Source: an uncultured Hyphomicrobiales bacterium
GTDB taxonomy: Bacteria > Pseudomonadota > Alphaproteobacteria > Rhizobiales > Xanthobacteraceae
DNA length: 46,236 bases
Direction of reading: 5' to 3'
Assembly (NCBI GenBank): GCA_903878085.1
Contig: CAIRGJ010000017.1
Span: 1-46,236, forward strand
The translations under genes and the position numbers were made by a program. The notes under the pieces are model-generated. The model ran no database searches. It worked only from the letters and a program-made list of their open reading frames with translations, and was not told where the DNA came from. Below are positions 42,211-46,236 of the stretch, one piece after another. How positions within the stretch are numbered: the stretch's first letter is position 1; each line of letters starts with the position of its first letter.

Positions 42211-42792
42211 CTAGCCTATCAGCCGCGCCATATCGACCAAGCGCGCGAGCTGCGTACGAAGCAGATTGGCGGTGCGGCTGTCGATAATATTGTCCATGTC
42301 GTCGAAGGCGGTCTCGGCTTGCTGCACGGCGACTTGCTCCGGGATCACCAGCGCGCCGCAGCCAAGTTCGAGAATCTGCCGCAGCGCCATCAGCGAGCGC
42401 AGGCCGCCGGTCGCACCGGGCGAGGCCGATGCAATCGCGAAGACGCGGCCCTTGAACGCGGCATAGGTCGGATCGCCGCGTTCGCGCACGCGCGACACCC
42501 AGTCGATGGCGTTCTTCAACAACGGCGTCACCGACGCGCTGTATTCCGGGCTGGCGATGAAGACGCCCTGATGCGCCATGATCATCTGCTTGAGCTTGAC
42601 CGCGTTGGCCGGCGGATCGGATTTGGCTTCGAGGTCGCCGTCATAGATCGGCAGCGGATAATCGGCGAGCGAAATTCGCGTGACGTCGGCATCGATCAGC
42701 GTCAACTCTTTCGCCGCCAGCGCCGCCAGTCTGACGTTATGCGAGCCGCTTCGGGTCGAGCCCGGCAGGACCAGAATTTTGGGGGCAGGCAT
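42211..42792 (-). CDS. NADPH-dependent FMN reductase
   Basis: A 193-residue flavodoxin-fold flavin reductase. FMN-binding motif LPGSTRSGSHNVRLA is at 9-23, followed by ISLADYPLPIYDGDLE and ASPEYSASVTPLLKNAIDW. Such enzymes reduce FMN, quinones or chromate; the physiological substrate is not clear. It is close to pyrF (25 bp). Confidence 0.88.
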   Translation of the reverse strand: MPAPKILVLPGSTRSGSHNVRLAALAAKELTLIDADVTRISLADYPLPIYDGDLEAKSDPPANAVKLKQMIMAHQGVFIASPEYSASVTPLLKNAIDWVSRVRERGDPTYAAFKGRVFAIASASPGATGGLRSLMALRQILELGCGALVIPEQVAVQQAETAFDDMDNIIDSRTANLLRTQLARLVDMARLIG

Positions 42793-42836
42793 CGGCGGCT
42801 CCGTGAACTGCGGCCACCACTATCACAACGCGCCGC

Positions 42837-43451
42837 TTACTTCCCGCGATAGACCCAGACGCGCGCGGGCGGCAGGTTCAGCCAGATCGTCTCGGACGAT
42901 TCAGCCTTGATTCCGGACAATCCCTTCGGGATCGGCGCCACCGGCGCATAGGTGAACTGGATGAAGGGCGCGCCCGGCGCCAGCAGCCCCATAGCGTCGG
43001 AGATCAGCCGCAGGCGTGTGCGCAGCGGCTTGGTGACCAGCGGCAGGCCCGACACCATCGCAGCAGCCGGTTCGCGCACGGTATCGGCGAGCAGCCGGCG
43101 CAAGCGATAGGCATCGCCCTGCACCACCGTCGCCGCCGGATAGCGCGTACGCAGCAGGCGGCAGAAGTCGGGATCGAACTCGACGAGGATCAGACGCTTG
43201 GGATCGATGCCGCGCTGGACCAGCGCCTCCGTCACCGGGCCGGTGCCGGGTCCGAGTTCGATGACCGGGCCGGTCGACTGCGGATCGACATAGCTCGCCA
43301 TGGTGCGCGCGAGCGCCTTGCTCGACGGCATCACCGCGCCGGTCGACACCGGATTCTCAAACCATGTGCGAATGAACCGCATCTCATCGGGGAGACGCAG
43401 ACTTTTCTTTTCAACGCGGACAGCTGAATGCGACGGCATTGATGGGGTCAC
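42837..43451 (-). CDS. Phospholipid N-methyltransferase-like SAM methyltransferase
   Basis: A 204-residue class I SAM methyltransferase. It shows FIRTWFENPVSTGAVMPSS, motif I ELGPGTGPVTEALV, LVEFDPDFCRLL and VVQGDA. The combination matches COG3963-type phospholipid methyltransferases (Rhodobacter/Sinorhizobium PmtA-like) that methylate phosphatidylethanolamine on the way to phosphatidylcholine. The start is unsure: GTG 43451 and ATG 43439 both lack a good ribosome binding site. Confidence 0.72.
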   Translation of the reverse strand: MTPSMPSHSAVRVEKKSLRLPDEMRFIRTWFENPVSTGAVMPSSKALARTMASYVDPQSTGPVIELGPGTGPVTEALVQRGIDPKRLILVEFDPDFCRLLRTRYPAATVVQGDAYRLRRLLADTVREPAAAMVSGLPLVTKPLRTRLRLISDAMGLLAPGAPFIQFTYAPVAPIPKGLSGIKAESSETIWLNLPPARVWVYRGK

Positions 43452-43516
43452 GCGTGCAATGCGGCGGAACGCCGCTGGCTCAATCGGTATAGGGCGACGG
43501 ACGAAGGGTCAAGGCG

Positions 43517-44665
43517 CTAGTCGGACTGGCTCGCCCGTCCTCCCAACCCATCGAAAAACTCTTTGACCCGGCTGAAGAAACCGGCGGATTCAGGCTGCGT
43601 TTGTTCCGACGACAGTTTTTCGAACTCGGCCAGCAGCTCGCGCTGCTTTTTGGTGAGGTTTTGCGGCGTTTCCACCGCGACTTGAACGTACATATCGCCC
43701 ATTTGTTTCGAGCGCAGCACCGGCATGCCCTTGGAGGTCAGCCGGAAACGCCGGCCGGTCTGGGTGCCGCCGGGAACTTTGACCCGCGCCTTGCCGCCGT
43801 CGATCGACGGCACCTCGAATTCGCCGCCCAACGCCGCCGTGGCCATTGAAATCGGCACCCGGCAGTGCAGATCGGCGCCATCGCGCTGGAAAAATTCATG
43901 CGGCGCCAGCGACAGGAAAATATAGAGGTCGCCCGGCGGACCGCCGCGCAGGCCGGCCTCGCCTTCGCCGGCCAGCCGGATGCGGGTGCCGTCCTCGACA
44001 CCGGCCGGGATATTGACCGAGAGCATACGCTCGCGCGTGACGCGGCCGGCCCCGGCGCAAGCGGCGCAGGGGTCGTCGATCACCTGACCACGGCCCTGAC
44101 AGGTCGGGCAGGTCCGCTCCAGCGTGAAAAAGCCTTGAGCGTGCCTGATCTTGCCGGCGCCGCCGCAGCTCGCGCAGGGCTTCGGCTTGGTGCCGGCCTT
44201 GGCGCCGGTGCCCGAGCAGACTTCGCAGGCGACCGAGGTCGGAATACGGATTTGCGCGGTCTTGCCCTCGTAGGCTTCCTCGAGGGTGATCTCCATGTTG
44301 TAGCGGAGATCCGAGCCGCGCTCGCGGCCTTGGCCACCGCCGCGCCGGCCGCCGCCGCCCATGCCAAACAGATCTTCGAAAATATCCGAGAAGGTGTGCG
44401 CGAAATCCGAGCCGAAGCCGTGGCCGCCGCCACCGCCTTGCTCGAAGGCAGCGTGGCCGAAGCGGTCATAGGCGGCGCGCTTGTCGCCGTCTTTAAGCAC
44501 GTCGTAGGCCTCGGACAGTTCCTTGAATTTGTGCTCGCTATTGTCGTCGCCCGGATTGCGATCCGGGTGGTGCTGCATCGCAAGCTTGCGATAGGCCGCC
44601 TTGAGCTCGGCGTCGGTGACGGTGCGCTCAACGCCCAGGATTTCGTAGTAGTCGCGCTTGGACAT
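43517..44665 (-). CDS. dnaJ: Chaperone protein DnaJ
   Basis: J-domain co-chaperone that stimulates the DnaK ATPase. The 382-residue protein has a J domain with HPD at 33-35, a Gly/Phe-rich linker ([11 protein letters not shown] and later), four CxxCxGxG zinc-binding repeats ([32 protein letters not shown]) and C-terminal substrate domains. It lies downstream of dnaK, with a terminator hairpin between them. Confidence 0.97.
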   Translation of the reverse strand: MSKRDYYEILGVERTVTDAELKAAYRKLAMQHHPDRNPGDDNSEHKFKELSEAYDVLKDGDKRAAYDRFGHAAFEQGGGGGHGFGSDFAHTFSDIFEDLFGMGGGGRRGGGQGRERGSDLRYNMEITLEEAYEGKTAQIRIPTSVACEVCSGTGAKAGTKPKPCASCGGAGKIRHAQGFFTLERTCPTCQGRGQVIDDPCAACAGAGRVTRERMLSVNIPAGVEDGTRIRLAGEGEAGLRGGPPGDLYIFLSLAPHEFFQRDGADLHCRVPISMATAALGGEFEVPSIDGGKARVKVPGGTQTGRRFRLTSKGMPVLRSKQMGDMYVQVAVETPQNLTKKQRELLAEFEKLSSEQTQPESAGFFSRVKEFFDGLGGRASQSD

Positions 44666-44710
44666 TACGACACCTTGCCGTCATGCCGAGACGCGCGCCC
44701 CGGAACGACA

Positions 44711-44746
44711 GAGAAAAAAATATGCCCCCGGGATATCCCCGGGGGC
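44711..44746 (-). terminator. Intrinsic terminator/attenuator between dnaK and dnaJ
   Basis: Stem GCCCCCGGG (44724-44732) with CCCGGGGGC (44738-44746) around a 5-base loop. On the minus strand it is followed by ATATTTTTTTC, so it should end most dnaK transcripts and let only part continue into dnaJ. Confidence 0.9.
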
Positions 44747-44787
44747 GTGATGATTGGAGAAGCGTAAGTCATTCGACGCTCTGACGG

Positions 44788-46236
<1,449 letters not shown>

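Noticed and set aside
43865-44767. 300-codon plus-strand frame opposite dnaJ
   Set aside because: Antisense shadow of dnaJ; composition is Ala/Gly/Arg-rich without motifs.

Overview
The window reads as GC-rich chromosomal DNA of an alphaproteobacterium of the Hyphomicrobiales (Rhizobiales), near the Bradyrhizobium/Xanthobacteraceae branch. This rests on gene content and order (rnd-lptC-lptA-lptB-rpoN-hpf-ptsN, fzlA-queG, hsp20-DUF1150, FYDLN protein), on protein character and on short GC-rich palindromic intergenic repeats. No phage, IS element, plasmid gene or CRISPR array was seen. Most genes are housekeeping genes, closely packed, with many ATGA/GTGA stop-start overlaps.

Layout. 1-7.0 kb: rpsA (running off the left edge), cmk and aroA on the minus strand, with a plus-strand sulfate assimilation set (cysH-cysD-cysN) lying between cmk and rpsA. 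cysH carries a one-base frameshift, and CysN ends in a DUF2061 membrane domain instead of APS kinase. 7.0-10 kb: a FYDLN acidic protein, tRNA-Ala(GGC) with terminator, a gamma-resorcylate decarboxylase-like amidohydrolase and a SleB-type cell wall hydrolase. 10.1-11.0 kb: a small heat shock gene with a convincing RpoH promoter and a three-hairpin leader that hides the ribosome binding site (ROSE-like RNA thermometer candidate), followed by DUF1150. 11.1-17.2 kb: the minus-strand envelope/sigma-54 cluster rnd, lptC, lptA, lptB, rpoN, hpf (short), ptsN. 17.2-22.9 kb: tRNA-Leu(CAG), an NDUFA9-like reductase, a methyltransferase, uppP, the cell-division protein gene fzlA, queG and an alpha/beta hydrolase.

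22.9-31.2 kb: two tandem GT4 glycosyltransferases, then the translation block infC (AUU start), rpmI, rplT, pheS, pheT. 31.2-38.1 kb: a PP-loop ATPase and a Tat-exported flavin oxidase, a papain-like YiiX/NlpC protein, an EI24 membrane protein, a DpgC-like crotonase-fold dioxygenase, nth, and a divergent DUF2244 gene whose start codon is 9 bp from that of nth. 38.1-46.2 kb: an AraC-HTH/O6-alkylguanine methyltransferase fusion, then a long minus-strand run of gpmA, a membrane protein, dapB, DUF1330, pyrF, FMN reductase, a phospholipid methyltransferase-like gene, dnaJ and dnaK (running off the right edge).

The points most worth following are the heat-shock leader at 10.14-10.25 kb, the AATAA/TTATT site array upstream of cysH, the CysN-DUF2061 fusion within a displaced cys operon, the DpgC homologue outside any antibiotic cluster, and the nearly symmetric promoter between nth and DUF2244. 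All functional calls rest on reading motifs; no database search was run.
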